Part shown: positions 27,812 through 39,522 of the stretch, piece by piece
Numbering within the stretch: position 1 is the stretch's first letter
Layout of the letters: each line of letters starts with the position of its first letter
Assembly (NCBI RefSeq): GCF_900475275.1
Contig: NZ_LS483364.1
Span: 1,984,001-2,048,000, forward strand
DNA: 64,000 nt
Direction of reading: 5' to 3'
From: Streptococcus sanguinis
Lineage (GTDB): Bacteria; Bacillota; Bacilli; Lactobacillales; Streptococcaceae
Translations under genes and position numbers: made by a program
Notes under the pieces: generated by a model
What the model was told of the DNA's origin: nothing
What the model saw: only the letters and a program-made list of their open reading frames with translations
Database searches by the model: none

Positions 27812-29082
27812 AAGTAAACTGGACTGGATTTTCCAAAAAAACTCCTGCTGAACGGCTGCAGATGTTGAAAGAAAAGGGACTTTTACAAGATGAACATTGG
27901 CAGCTGCTAGACAGTCAGCAGACTTTGCCTCTGGAAACAGCCAACCAGATGAGTGAAAATGTACTGGCCACTCTGGCCCTGCCCTACTCTCTGGTGCCAG
28001 ACTTTCTGGTGGATGGTAAGACCTATCAAGTTCCATTTGTGACAGAAGAGCCATCTGTTGTAGCAGCGGCTAGCTTTGCGGCTAAGATTATCAAACGTTC
28101 AGGCGGATTTGAGACCGAGGTTCACAAACGCCAGATGATTGGACAGATTGCCCTTTATCAGGTTGAAAAGATTGACCAAGCCATTAAAGATGTTCTCAGG
28201 AAAAAGAAAGAGTTGCTGGAGCAGGCCAACCAAGCCTATCCATCGATCGTTGCCCGTGGGGGCGGAGCTAGAGATCTCTGGCTGGAGCCAAAGGAAGACT
28301 TCCTCATTTTCTATCTATCTGTGGATACGCAGGAAGCTATGGGAGCCAATATGCTCAACACCATGCTGGAGGCCCTCACCCTTCCTCTGAAAGATCTGAC
28401 TGGCGGTAAGAGTCTGATGGCTATCCTGTCAAACTATGCAACAGATAGTCTCGTAACAGCCCGCTGTGTCATCGGCTATCGCTTTCTCAGCCGGGATACG
28501 GCCGAGGCGGAACTTCTTGCGGATAAAATGCAGATGGCCAGCAAATTAGCCCAGGTTGACCCTTACCGGGCAGCTACCCACAATAAAGGTATCTTTAATG
28601 GTATTGATGCTTTGGTACTGGCTACTGGAAATGACTGGAGGGCTGTAGAAGCCGGTGCCCATGCCTATGCCAGCCGAGAAGGAAGCTACCGTGGCCTCTC
28701 TACTTGGACGGCAGACCCAGACAAACGCCAGCTTCATGGTCAGATGACCCTGCCCATGCCCATTGCAACTAAAGGAGGTTCCATTGGCCTCAATCCCGCA
28801 GTGGCAGCCAGCTTTGACTTGCTGGGGCAGCCTCAGGCCAAGGAATTGGCTTCCCTCATCGTTTCAGTCGGATTGGCACAAAACTTCGCCGCCCTCAAAG
28901 CCCTAGTCAGCACTGGCATCCAAGCCGGTCATATGAAATTGCAAGCCAAATCTTTAGCATTGCAAGCTGGAGCCCAAGGCGAAGAAATCGCTGCTGTAGC
29001 CAATCGCTTAACAGCCAAGAAGACTTTCAACCTCGCTACTGCTCAAGAAATCCTAGCTGACTTACGAAAACAGGACAAGTAA
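27808..29082 (+). CDS. mvaA: Hydroxymethylglutaryl-CoA reductase, class II
   Basis: A 424-residue bacterial (class II) HMG-CoA reductase that makes mevalonate. Seen are the substrate segment VPFVTEEPSVVAAASFAAKI, the cofactor segment DTQEAMGANMLNTMLEAL and the C-terminal TGIQAGHMKLQAKSLA with the catalytic His. Its start overlaps the mvaS stop (ATGA). Confidence 0.95.
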   Translation: MKVNWTGFSKKTPAERLQMLKEKGLLQDEHWQLLDSQQTLPLETANQMSENVLATLALPYSLVPDFLVDGKTYQVPFVTEEPSVVAAASFAAKIIKRSGGFETEVHKRQMIGQIALYQVEKIDQAIKDVLRKKKELLEQANQAYPSIVARGGGARDLWLEPKEDFLIFYLSVDTQEAMGANMLNTMLEALTLPLKDLTGGKSLMAILSNYATDSLVTARCVIGYRFLSRDTAEAELLADKMQMASKLAQVDPYRAATHNKGIFNGIDALVLATGNDWRAVEAGAHAYASREGSYRGLSTWTADPDKRQLHGQMTLPMPIATKGGSIGLNPAVAASFDLLGQPQAKELASLIVSVGLAQNFAALKALVSTGIQAGHMKLQAKSLALQAGAQGEEIAAVANRLTAKKTFNLATAQEILADLRKQDK

Positions 29083-29106
29083 AAAGGCCATTGATGGCCT
29101 TTTTTG
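29083..29106. terminator. Bidirectional terminator between mvaA and fni
   Basis: Stem AAAAGGCCAT with ATGGCCTTTT, followed by T on the plus side and preceded by A. It separates the two convergent mevalonate operons. Confidence 0.88.
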
Positions 29107-29122
29107 TATGACTTTATGCTAT

Positions 29123-31119
<1,997 letters not shown>

Positions 31120-31130
<11 letters not shown>

Positions 31131-32067
31131 CTGACAAGTCCTTTGTTTTGGAGACGATAAGCCGGTAGTCCTTCTCAAATATAGCAACCAGATGGTCTAG
31201 GTCTTCCTCCAAGCAGAGCACCTTGACATTTGGTCCTGCGTCCATGGTAAAGTAGCAACGTTCGCCCTGCTCCCGCAGCTTTCTGACAGCATCCATAGCC
31301 TGGTAAGACTCCTCTGTCAGATAAGAAAACGGCGGATAAGCTTTTTCTGTCGTAGCATGCATCCGGAGAGCATTTTCTTCCGTCAGCTGACCTACCTTAG
31401 CAAAATCATTGTCCTGCAAATAGCTTAACATAGCTTTATAATCCAAGGCAGACTGGGCAATCCAATCTGGGAAAATGGTGGAAGTTTTAGCACAGAGCTC
31501 CATACCGTCACGGCTGGAAATGGGCTTTTTCTCATCGTGCAGAACCAACATAATCATGGCTAGCTTCAAATCCGTCTTGACTGGATAAATGGCCCCACTG
31601 TCCTTATCCCAGGCCGCTAGCGGACCAAAGAAAGACCGAGCTGATGACCCAGAAGCAAACTTAGCCAGCTGGGCCAGCTCTTGCGTCTGATAGCCCGTCT
31701 GAAAATAAGCATTGCAGGCCTTGACTAGGGCAGATAGACCGCTGGAGCTGGAAGACAGACCCGCTGCTGTTGGCATATTATTGCTGGTATCAACGCGGAC
31801 AAAACCATCTTCTGGAGAGCGGAAGCGGTCAATAATCTTACTGATTTTGGCATGTTCTGCCGGACTTTGCAGCTGACCGTCAATATAAAACTCATCTCCA
31901 GTTGCTGTGCCCGGCAAAGGACTCAGCTGGGTCTCAGTATACATATTTTCCAGTGTCAGCGAGATACTGCTGGTAGACGGAATCATCTTTTCTGCATCTT
32001 TCTTCCCCCAATATTTGACAATTGCAATATTGGCATAGGATTTGACACTTACAGGCTTTCGATCCAT
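31120..32067 (-). CDS. mvaD: Diphosphomevalonate decarboxylase
   Basis: A 315-residue GHMP-superfamily enzyme with SYANIAIVKYWGKKDAEKMI at the start, NMPTAAGLSSSSSGLSALVK as ATP loop and FTMDAGPNVKVLCLE near the end. It converts diphosphomevalonate to IPP with loss of CO2. It overlaps both neighbours in the tightly packed operon. Confidence 0.95.
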
Positions 32068-32927
32068 GTGTTAATGGCCCCTTTCTCTCTCAATAAGGCG
32101 GCTAAGGCCTCCGCCTGACTTTTTTCTCCTACAAGAGCAATGACACAGCCACCCAGACCGCCGCCGCTCATCTTAGCTCCCAAAGCTCCGTTTTCAAGAG
32201 CTGCCGCTACCAGCTCATCTGCTTTCTGGCAAGACACTCCTAGCTTGGCTAGTTTCTCATGAGCCTTGGTCATAGCTTGTCCCATTGTCATCAGGTCCTT
32301 GATAGAAATGGCTTTCTCAAGAATTTTCGTTAAATTCCCCAATTCCTGAAGCAAGGGCAGAGCCTTTTGACCCTGACTTTCTACAGCACGGATAGCTTCG
32401 CGGGTATGACCGTGAATACCCGTATCTGCAATCACTAAAAAGGCATCCAAATCCAGCTCAATCTCGCTGAAACCAAAATTGCGGATGAATTTGATAGCTA
32501 CATCGCTAAGGCAGGTCTTGGCATCAAGACCGCTGGGATTCATATGGGCAATCATCTCTGCCCGATTGGCTAGAATCTCCAGTGTCTGGTCATCCAGTTC
32601 TTCCTCAAAGTAGTCGAAGACCGCTCGAATAGCTGCAATACTAACCGCGGCTGAAGATCCCATTCCCCTCTTCTCAGGAACCATGGACTCTACTTGACAG
32701 CGAATCTTAGCTCCCTGCCGACCTAGATGTTCTAGACAGGCAAAAACAGCCATAGATAGCGTATCCTCGGCGTAGAGGGTCCAGGCCCGCTCAGACGGAA
32801 AGACCTGACAGGTCACTTCAATACGATTAAGAGGCAGGGAAATGGCCGGATAGCCGTAGACCACCGAATGCTCTCCCATTAAAATAATTTTACTATGTGC
32901 CTTGCCGACACCGATTTCTTTTGTCAT
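32049..32927 (-). CDS. mvaK1: Mevalonate kinase
   Basis: A 292-residue GHMP kinase with KAHSKIILMGEHSVVYGYPA (substrate loop), PEKRGMGSSAAVSIAAIRAV (ATP loop) and LGAKMSGGGLGGCVIALV (C-terminal motif). It is the first gene of mvaK1-mvaD-mvaK2-fni. The 150-base upstream gap holds its promoter region and the terminator of the gene before it. Confidence 0.95.
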   Translation of the reverse strand: MTKEIGVGKAHSKIILMGEHSVVYGYPAISLPLNRIEVTCQVFPSERAWTLYAEDTLSMAVFACLEHLGRQGAKIRCQVESMVPEKRGMGSSAAVSIAAIRAVFDYFEEELDDQTLEILANRAEMIAHMNPSGLDAKTCLSDVAIKFIRNFGFSEIELDLDAFLVIADTGIHGHTREAIRAVESQGQKALPLLQELGNLTKILEKAISIKDLMTMGQAMTKAHEKLAKLGVSCQKADELVAAALENGALGAKMSGGGLGGCVIALVGEKSQAEALAALLREKGAINTWIESL

Positions 32928-33046
32928 ATTCTTCTCTTGTCTGTAGATTCTCTCTATCTTATTTTAATATACTTTGGCAAAAAAAGCGATTTTTATTAAG
33001 AGAAAATCACTGGGGCTAGAGACCGATATTTATATAAGCAGACACG

Positions 33047-33074
33047 ATAAAACTCCGGGGCTTGCAGCCGGAGT
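33047..33074 (-). terminator. Terminator of the serine hydrolase-cppA unit
   Basis: Stem ACTCCGG with CCGGAGT (33052-33058, 33068-33074); on the minus strand a short TTTTAT run follows. Confidence 0.78.
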
Positions 33075-33077
33075 CTT

Positions 33078-34013
33078 TTAAAGTTCTCTTCTTATCAGGT
33101 CCATCAGCTGGTTACGATCTAAGATCCATTGAGCCCGCTCGTCTTTTTCATAGGTCCGGTTGGACAGGAAAATAGCCGCCTTTTGCTCCTTGCGATTATA
33201 CATAATAAAGGTTCCCGTGTAGCCAGTGTGTTCCAGCCAGCAGCCCTCTAGATTCCAGGCTAGACTACGTCTTTTGCCAGGCTCCTTGGAAAAATTCTGG
33301 GTCAGATTGGCCGCAAAGTCATCCTGCAGATAATGTTCCAGAAATATTTCCAAATCCTTGATAGTTGAAAATAAGCCAGCGCTGCCAGCATGGACACCCA
33401 GTACACGCGCCTTGGGATCATGAACCTGACCATCCTTGACACCGCAAACGGTCGGCACAGCTCCTGGAACTGGCCCAAAACCTGTCTCAGTCAAACCCCA
33501 AGGCTGGAAAATCTGACTTTGAAAAATCTGATCCAAGGCCTGACCGTAGATCTCTTCCAACATAAAGCCCAAGAGCAGAAAATTCACATCCGTATAGCGA
33601 AAGGTCTTATCTTCAAGCACTGTCAAATGATTGAGTGCTTCTTTCAACTCGGGAGCTGTCAGCTGATCACGATTAGGAATAAAGGGATCTAGTCCTGATG
33701 TGTGGGTCAAGAGCTGACGCAAGGTCACATCTTCTTGATGAAAGGCCGGATAATAATGCTGTAAGGGCAAATCCAGTTCCAGCTTGCCCTGCTCATACAA
33801 AAAGGCTGCCAGAGTACCAACTCCGACCACCTTGCTGACGCTAGCCAAGTCATAGACCAAACCCACTTGAGTGGCCTTTCCTTCTTGCGGATCAGCTAGA
33901 CCAAAGTAGAATTCCTGCCACCGGCCAGCTTGGTACAAGGCCAGACTAGCACCGGGATAGATACCATCTTTCAGCTGTTCTTTGATTTTATTGATAATTT
34001 TTTCTAGAGTCAT
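33078..34013 (-). CDS. Serine hydrolase of the class C beta-lactamase/PBP fold
   Basis: A 311-residue protein of the beta-lactamase-related family. The active-site S-x-x-K is Ser58-Val-Ser-Lys61 in YDLASVSKVVGVG; the tyrosine motif is FRYTDVNFLLLG. The third motif is probably LEHTGYTGTF. No signal peptide or lipobox is seen, so a cytoplasmic or membrane-associated esterase/peptidase is more likely than a penicillin-binding protein. It overlaps the cppA stop by 4 bases and is cotranscribed with it. Confidence 0.85.
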   Translation of the reverse strand: MTLEKIINKIKEQLKDGIYPGASLALYQAGRWQEFYFGLADPQEGKATQVGLVYDLASVSKVVGVGTLAAFLYEQGKLELDLPLQHYYPAFHQEDVTLRQLLTHTSGLDPFIPNRDQLTAPELKEALNHLTVLEDKTFRYTDVNFLLLGFMLEEIYGQALDQIFQSQIFQPWGLTETGFGPVPGAVPTVCGVKDGQVHDPKARVLGVHAGSAGLFSTIKDLEIFLEHYLQDDFAANLTQNFSKEPGKRRSLAWNLEGCWLEHTGYTGTFIMYNRKEQKAAIFLSNRTYEKDERAQWILDRNQLMDLIRREL

Positions 34014-34744
34014 GCTTCAAACCACAATTCAATCTTGCTAGAATCCTGACTCAGCAGGAACTTATCTGACTTGGGTACAAAGATTTCGTGCCCTTCAAAG
34101 ACAGGACGCAGGGCAACGGTTTCTAAACGATTGACTTGAGCTTTGAGCATAGTCAAGTCCCAAGTTAGTGCATTATCTGCCTGCAAGTCTTGTCCCTCTG
34201 CTTCTGTAAAGGTCAGGAAATCCAGCGCATTTTCAATCTTGCTGTAAAATTCTTGGGCTGCATTGGCATCAGGCACACGAATTTCTACCGTCTCTATCTT
34301 AAATTGACTAAGACCGATGAAGTCCTCTTGCTTTTCAAATTCAGGCGCCTCCGCCACTTCTTGAAGATTTGTTCTATTCTCTTCTGCATGCAGGAGAACT
34401 AGGTCACCCTCTGGTGACAGAGCTTCAAAAGCATAGCCTTTCTCTCCTTGATACAGCTTAGTCCAAGCAGGCTTTTGGGCCAATAGAGACTCGATTTCTT
34501 TAGCATCTGCAACCTTGACAACGATTCTGGCTAATTTTTTAGGGCCTTTGACTCGCCGCGACCGCATACTGGGCGATTCTTCCAGTTGCAGTTTCTCAGT
34601 CTTAGTCTGATCACCCAAGGACAGAAAAGCAGCCTCCTCTAAAAGGGCCTTCATGCCCAGCTGATTTACGAAAAATTCTTGATTTAAATGACGATTATTG
34701 ATTTTTAATACAGGGATAATTCTAATAATATGATTCGCGCTCAT
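34010..34744 (-). CDS. cppA: CppA-family protein
   Basis: A 244-residue protein matching the streptococcal CppA family (IRIIPVLKINNRHLNQEFFV at the start; VEIRVPDANAAQEFYSKIEN in the second half). The two halves look like tandem glyoxalase/VOC-fold modules. The family was described as C3-degrading proteinase, but no signal peptide or protease motif is visible here, so extracellular proteolysis is doubtful from sequence alone. Confidence 0.85.
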   Translation of the reverse strand: MSANHIIRIIPVLKINNRHLNQEFFVNQLGMKALLEEAAFLSLGDQTKTEKLQLEESPSMRSRRVKGPKKLARIVVKVADAKEIESLLAQKPAWTKLYQGEKGYAFEALSPEGDLVLLHAEENRTNLQEVAEAPEFEKQEDFIGLSQFKIETVEIRVPDANAAQEFYSKIENALDFLTFTEAEGQDLQADNALTWDLTMLKAQVNRLETVALRPVFEGHEIFVPKSDKFLLSQDSSKIELWFEA

Positions 34745-34839
34745 AATTCCTCCAAACCATTTTATTGTAATGGATTTTCATCTTTTTGACAAGAAATTAT
34801 GCGCAAATAAACAATTTTTAAAACAAGAAGGCCTTGGAT

Positions 34840-36123
34840 TTATTGGTAAATGGTCTGAGCAATGACCAAACCCCTAGCGGACTCAAACTCGTACTGCAGA
34901 TAGGACTGGTAGGTACCAGGTGCGATAATACCACGAATATCCAGAATATCTGTCCCAGCCTGCCCAATAATCGAATCTGCTAGCAGGCAACAGTTGGTCG
35001 ACAGGACAAAATACGTCTTGAAACGACTGGTTTTAAACTTATATAGCTGCGCTCCTAGTCCATGCTTCAACTTGTAGGAGTATGTTGGCTGGCCATTTTT
35101 CAGTTCTGCTGGCGGCTCCCATTCTACTAATAGCTGATCAATTTCAGCCAGGCGCTTCTCAACCGCCTCCTTCTCCTTATCTGTCAAAGCCAGAGAATAA
35201 CCAAAGAGTGTTTTCTTGCTTTCTTTTTTGCAAAGCTCAATATAGACGTCTTTAGGAACCTTGAAGAGAACACCGTCTCCAATCATGCCCTTGCATCGCT
35301 CAGAAAAAACATCATAGCTGCCATAAGAAATCACTTGTCCCTGATAACAAATATCTACATGACCAATGCCCCCTAATAAACTTGTCTTTGAAGTATGGAC
35401 CAAGACCTCCAAGTCCGCCTTTTTCTCTCTATTCTTAACAAGACTATAAACATTTTTACGATCAGAAGCTACATCTCCCTGAATCAGTCGATTAAAGTGT
35501 TCCAGATTTTCTACCGGAATAAAGGCTGCAAAAATAATAGGTAGGTTAATACGAATTTGCCTACGCAGCCGATGTTTTTCACGGTCATTATCAAAAAAGA
35601 GGCCATCCCGGATATTGGACATTCCCAGCATCATCAAATAGATTCCCAAAATCAAAAACTGCAAGTGTCCGTCAGTCGCAGGCGAAAGAATACTGGTCAG
35701 CCCAATTCCACCATAGAGAACGGTATCAAATAGATAGCGCAAGCCGCCCTTGACATGATTTTGCCGATAAAGGAGATAGGTCACTCCGTAAATACCGGCA
35801 GTCAAGAGCTGGTAGCTACCCAAACTGATAATCACAATATTGACAGGCACATCACTGATTCGGTTGAGCCAGCTGATACCCATAGCGACTGCAATCTGAA
35901 GCAGACTATGCCAGACAGCCCCTTCTTTCTTGCGCGTAAAAACATGAAGAACAATATTTACCAAGCCAACAACCGTCAGATAAAACGAAATAAAATCGAA
36001 GGCCAGCTTGGTAAATCTGAAGCCATTGACAATGATAATCAGGCCAAAAACAAGGGCTAAAAAGCCAAAGAGTAAGGTTCTGCGGCCACTGATCTTATGA
36101 TATTTTGATACTTGCATCTCCAT
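34840..36123 (-). CDS. Multi-helix membrane protein with a cytoplasmic, possibly permuted papain-like domain
   Basis: A 427-residue protein. About six membrane helices fill the first ~180 residues (HdeD/DUF308-like pattern, e.g. RTLLFGFLALVFGLIIIVNG). The soluble C-terminal part has GHVDICYQGQVISYGSYDVF (about 240-270) and, after about 110 residues, KTYFVLSTNCCLLADSIIGQ. A His strand followed by a later 'TNC' helix is the order found in circularly permuted NlpC/P60 or LRAT-like folds (YiiX type). This assignment is inference; the gene could also be a catalytically inert membrane protein. Confidence 0.68.
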   Translation of the reverse strand: MEMQVSKYHKISGRRTLLFGFLALVFGLIIIVNGFRFTKLAFDFISFYLTVVGLVNIVLHVFTRKKEGAVWHSLLQIAVAMGISWLNRISDVPVNIVIISLGSYQLLTAGIYGVTYLLYRQNHVKGGLRYLFDTVLYGGIGLTSILSPATDGHLQFLILGIYLMMLGMSNIRDGLFFDNDREKHRLRRQIRINLPIIFAAFIPVENLEHFNRLIQGDVASDRKNVYSLVKNREKKADLEVLVHTSKTSLLGGIGHVDICYQGQVISYGSYDVFSERCKGMIGDGVLFKVPKDVYIELCKKESKKTLFGYSLALTDKEKEAVEKRLAEIDQLLVEWEPPAELKNGQPTYSYKLKHGLGAQLYKFKTSRFKTYFVLSTNCCLLADSIIGQAGTDILDIRGIIAPGTYQSYLQYEFESARGLVIAQTIYQ

Positions 36124-36144
36124 CTTTACCTTCTCTATCGTTCG

Positions 36145-36173
36145 AAAAAAGAGCTGGGGAAATCCCCCAACTC
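36145..36173 (-). terminator. Terminator of glpF
   Basis: Stem GAGTTGGGG with CCCCAGCTC on the minus strand, then a run of six T. Confidence 0.88.
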
Positions 36174-36186
36174 TGATCTTATGTGC

Positions 36187-37092
36187 TTATCCGTAGATTG
36201 TTTTAAACAAGAGGACTGCTGTGATACCTGCAAGAATCGGTGCCACAACTGGAACCCAAGAATACCACCATTTTGAATCACCCTTGTGTTTACCCAAAAC
36301 AGATTCTGGCAGGATGAAGTGGAGGATACGAGGTCCGAGGTCACGAGCTGGGTTCAGCCCAGGTCCAGTAGGGCCTCCCAGAGAGGTTACCAAAGCCATT
36401 ACCAAGAAACCAAGTGCCAAGTGAGCGACTGAAAGGCTACCAACTTGGAATGGTGCAACTTGATCTTTAGCCTGAGATATTGCAGCAGCAATCTGTTCTT
36501 TAGGAACTGAAGTCCCTTGTGCTGCCATCTGAGCAGCTTGCGAATTGATAGTTGCTTCAGCTTTGCTCAACAATTCTGCTCCAAAGAAGTTCTTGGTCAA
36601 GCCCATAGCAGCAAAGAAAAGAACAAAAGAACCAACAAATTCATTGATAAAACCATTGAACAAGGCTGCTTTACGTGATTCAGGCGTGCCATGGTCTAGA
36701 CTAGAGATGGTAGAGAAAGTACCCAAAATATTATTAGGATTTTCTGTTCCCAAATAGTAAGGGCGATGAGTCGCAACGACCAAGGCCTGTCCGAAAATAG
36801 CTCCTAAAAGCTGGGCTGCAATGTATGGTGCAACCTGTGCCCAAGGGAAATAACCACTGACAGCAAGTCCCAAAGTAAAGGCAGGGTTGATATGGTTACC
36901 GGACACATTACCAAACATCAAAGCTGGAATCATAACCCCCATACCGTAACCGACAGCGATGACTAACCAACCGCTCTGATGTCCCTTAGTTCCTTTTAAT
37001 TCAACGTTGGCAACAGCTCCGTTCCCCAAGACAATGAGGATAGCTGTTCCTAAAAATTCTGTGGCGTATTTAACGACCCATTCGAAATCCAT
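36187..37092 (-). CDS. Glycerol facilitator / aquaglyceroporin
   Basis: A 301-residue MIP channel. The two pore half-helices carry GNHINPAFTLGLAVSG and GPGLNPARDLGPRI; the Asp after the second NPA motif is the mark of glycerol-conducting members. A large insertion (about residues 175-215, Gln/Ala-rich) lies between helices, as in the Gla proteins of lactic acid bacteria. It moves glycerol, water and similar small solutes across the membrane. GlpF or Gla are the matching family names. It diverges from pepX with overlapping promoters. Confidence 0.92.
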   Translation of the reverse strand: MDFEWVVKYATEFLGTAILIVLGNGAVANVELKGTKGHQSGWLVIAVGYGMGVMIPALMFGNVSGNHINPAFTLGLAVSGYFPWAQVAPYIAAQLLGAIFGQALVVATHRPYYLGTENPNNILGTFSTISSLDHGTPESRKAALFNGFINEFVGSFVLFFAAMGLTKNFFGAELLSKAEATINSQAAQMAAQGTSVPKEQIAAAISQAKDQVAPFQVGSLSVAHLALGFLVMALVTSLGGPTGPGLNPARDLGPRILHFILPESVLGKHKGDSKWWYSWVPVVAPILAGITAVLLFKTIYG

Positions 37093-37117
37093 TTAGTGAT
37101 ACTCCTTAAATATTTTT

Positions 37118-37158
37118 TAGACAAAGTCTATTTTATCAAGTATAATGGATAATGTAAA
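37118..37158. promoter_or_regulatory. Interleaved divergent promoters of glpF-type gene and pepX
   Basis: pepX (plus): TAGACA (37118-37123), 17 bp, TATAAT (37141-37146). Glycerol facilitator (minus): TTTACA (37153-37158), 17 bp, TAAAAT (37130-37135). Each -10 lies inside the spacer of the other promoter, so two polymerases cannot bind at once. The palindrome TAGACAAAGTCTA (37118-37130) covers the pepX -35 and the predicted start of the minus transcript. Confidence 0.8.
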
Positions 37159-37196
37159 GGTCATTTTTTATAAAAATAAGAAAAAGAGGGAAGAAT

Positions 37197-39485
37197 ATGC
37201 GTTTTAATCAGTATAGTTATGCAAAAACGAAACGGGAAAATATGTTGATAGAATTAGCTGAATTAGGCTTTTTTTATGACAGCAATCGCTCTGATAAGGA
37301 AAATCTTGAAGATTTTCTCCGCACCAGCTTTTTCACTTATAAAAATACAGATTATCCCTTGAAATCCTGGGCTGCTGACAGCCAAACAGACCTGTTGAGC
37401 TTTTTCCAGTCTGACAGAGAACTGACGGCGTCTGTCTTTTACACTGTAGCCTTTCAGCTACTTGAGTTCTCGCCCTTTATTGATTTTACAGATGTTGAGG
37501 CCTTTCGCAAAGAAACGGGCTTTCCCATTACATTTGGAGACTTGTTGGAAAATCTCTACCAGCTGCTCAACACTCGGACAAAAAATGGTAACCTCTTAGT
37601 TGATAAACTAATCAGTGAGGGATTGATTCCTGAGGACAATACCCACCACTACTTCAACGGCAAGAGCCTGGCAACCTTTTCCAGCCATGATGCTATCCGA
37701 GAGGTGGTTTACGTGGAATCACGCGTGGATACTGATCAAGACGGTCGTCCGGATCTCATCAAAGTCAGCATTATCCGGCCCCGCTATCAAGGAAAAATCC
37801 CTGCTGTCATGACCGCTTCTCCTTATCATCAAGGAACCAATGATCCTGCCAGCGACAAGGCTCTCCACGACATGAATGTGGACTTAGTAAAAAAAGAGCC
37901 TCATCAAATCACAGTACAAGATCCTGAGCTCAAATTGCTCCAGCTGGATTCGCTGTCTCCTGCCCAAGAAGTCTCTGAAGCCGAGGAAAAATTGGGTCAT
38001 ATCGGCACCTACACGCTCAATGATTACTTGCTGCCCCGCGGCTTTGCCAATCTCTATGTGTCTGGCGTAGGAACCAAAGACTCTGAAGGCCTGATGACCA
38101 GCGGTGACTATCAGCAGATCGAAGCCTATAAGAATGTTATTGATTGGCTCAATGGCCGCTGCAGAGCCTTCACCGACCACACACGCCAGCGGGAAATCAA
38201 GGCCACTTGGTCCAACGGAAAAGTGGCTACGACCGGTATCTCCTATCTAGGCACCATGTCCAACGGGCTGGCTACAACTGGAGTAGATGGACTGGAAGTC
38301 ATCATCGCTGAAGCTGGAATTTCTTCTTGGTACAACTACTACCGCGAAAACGGTCTCGTCACTAGTCCCGGAGGTTACCCAGGAGAGGATTTTGAATCCT
38401 TGACCGAATTAACTTACTCCCGCAACCTGAGGGCTGGTGACTACCTGCGTCATAATGATGCTTATCAGCAAAGCCTAGAGCAACAGCGTAAGGACCTAGA
38501 CCGGCAAACCGGAGATTACAATCAATTTTGGCATGACCGCAACTACCTACTCCATGCAGATAAGGTCAAGGCCGAAGTCGTCTTCACCCATGGATCTCAA
38601 GACTGGAATGTCAAGCCCTTCCATGTCTATAATATGTTCCGAGCTCTGCCAGCTCACATCAAAAAGCATCTTTTCTTCCATAACGGTGCCCATGTTTACA
38701 TGAACAACTGGCAGTCCATCGACTTCCGTGAGTCTATCAATGCTCTGCTGAGCAATAAACTGCTGGGATATGAATCAGACTTCGAACTGCCAGCAGTCAT
38801 TTGGCAGGAAAACAGCCAAGCTCAAAACTGGCTGACCTTGGAAGACTTCGGCGGACAAGAGCAGAAACTTCAGCTCCAACTAGGCCAAAACTGCCAATCT
38901 ATCAAAAATCAATACCCAGAAGAAGACTATAATCGTTTTGCAAAAAATTACCAAAGCTTCAAGACTGAGCTTTTTGAAGGTAAGGTCAACCAGATTACTC
39001 TGGACTGGACCTTGGAAAAGGACCTCTTTCTCAACGGAGCGAGCCAGCTCAATCTTCGCCTCAAATCCAGCACCGATAAGGGACTACTTTCTGCTCAATT
39101 GCTGGACTTCGGACCAGCTAAACGCCTCACACCGATTCCTACGCCTATTGAGCCTAGAGTCATGGACAACGGCCGCTACTATATGCTGGACAATCTGGTT
39201 GAACTCCCCCATACTGAAACGCCTCATCGCGTCATCACCAAAGGTTTTCTCAATCTGCAAAATCGAACCAATCTACTGACAGTCGAAGAAGTCACTCCTG
39301 ACCAATGGCTGGAATTTTCCTTTGAACTGCAACCAACTATCTATAAGATGAAAAAAGGAGACCAACTGCGCCTCGTCCTCTACACTACAGACTTTGAACA
39401 TACCGTTCGTGATAAGACCGACTATAAGCTGACTGTAGATTTGAAGCAATCTAGTCTGGATTTGCCAACCATGACATCACATTAA
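37197..39485 (+). CDS. pepX: Xaa-Pro dipeptidyl-peptidase PepX
   Basis: A 762-residue S15-family peptidase of normal length. An N-terminal helical domain (to about 150), the alpha/beta-hydrolase core with Ser349 in [13 protein letters not shown] and the catalytic His near [12 protein letters not shown], then a C-terminal jelly-roll ([16 protein letters not shown] onwards). It releases X-Pro dipeptides from peptides, which serves casein and salivary proline-rich peptide use. No signal peptide is present. Confidence 0.96.
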   Translation: MRFNQYSYAKTKRENMLIELAELGFFYDSNRSDKENLEDFLRTSFFTYKNTDYPLKSWAADSQTDLLSFFQSDRELTASVFYTVAFQLLEFSPFIDFTDVEAFRKETGFPITFGDLLENLYQLLNTRTKNGNLLVDKLISEGLIPEDNTHHYFNGKSLATFSSHDAIREVVYVESRVDTDQDGRPDLIKVSIIRPRYQGKIPAVMTASPYHQGTNDPASDKALHDMNVDLVKKEPHQITVQDPELKLLQLDSLSPAQEVSEAEEKLGHIGTYTLNDYLLPRGFANLYVSGVGTKDSEGLMTSGDYQQIEAYKNVIDWLNGRCRAFTDHTRQREIKATWSNGKVATTGISYLGTMSNGLATTGVDGLEVIIAEAGISSWYNYYRENGLVTSPGGYPGEDFESLTELTYSRNLRAGDYLRHNDAYQQSLEQQRKDLDRQTGDYNQFWHDRNYLLHADKVKAEVVFTHGSQDWNVKPFHVYNMFRALPAHIKKHLFFHNGAHVYMNNWQSIDFRESINALLSNKLLGYESDFELPAVIWQENSQAQNWLTLEDFGGQEQKLQLQLGQNCQSIKNQYPEEDYNRFAKNYQSFKTELFEGKVNQITLDWTLEKDLFLNGASQLNLRLKSSTDKGLLSAQLLDFGPAKRLTPIPTPIEPRVMDNGRYYMLDNLVELPHTETPHRVITKGFLNLQNRTNLLTVEEVTPDQWLEFSFELQPTIYKMKKGDQLRLVLYTTDFEHTVRDKTDYKLTVDLKQSSLDLPTMTSH

Positions 39486-39491
39486 TAAAAG

Positions 39492-39520
39492 AAAAAGGCG
39501 CTGAAATTCAGCGCCTTTTC
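39492..39520. terminator. Bidirectional terminator after pepX
   Basis: Stem AAAAGGCGCTGAA with TTCAGCGCCTTTT, flanked by A and T runs, between convergent pepX and the lipoprotein gene. Confidence 0.9.
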
Positions 39521-39522
39521 TT

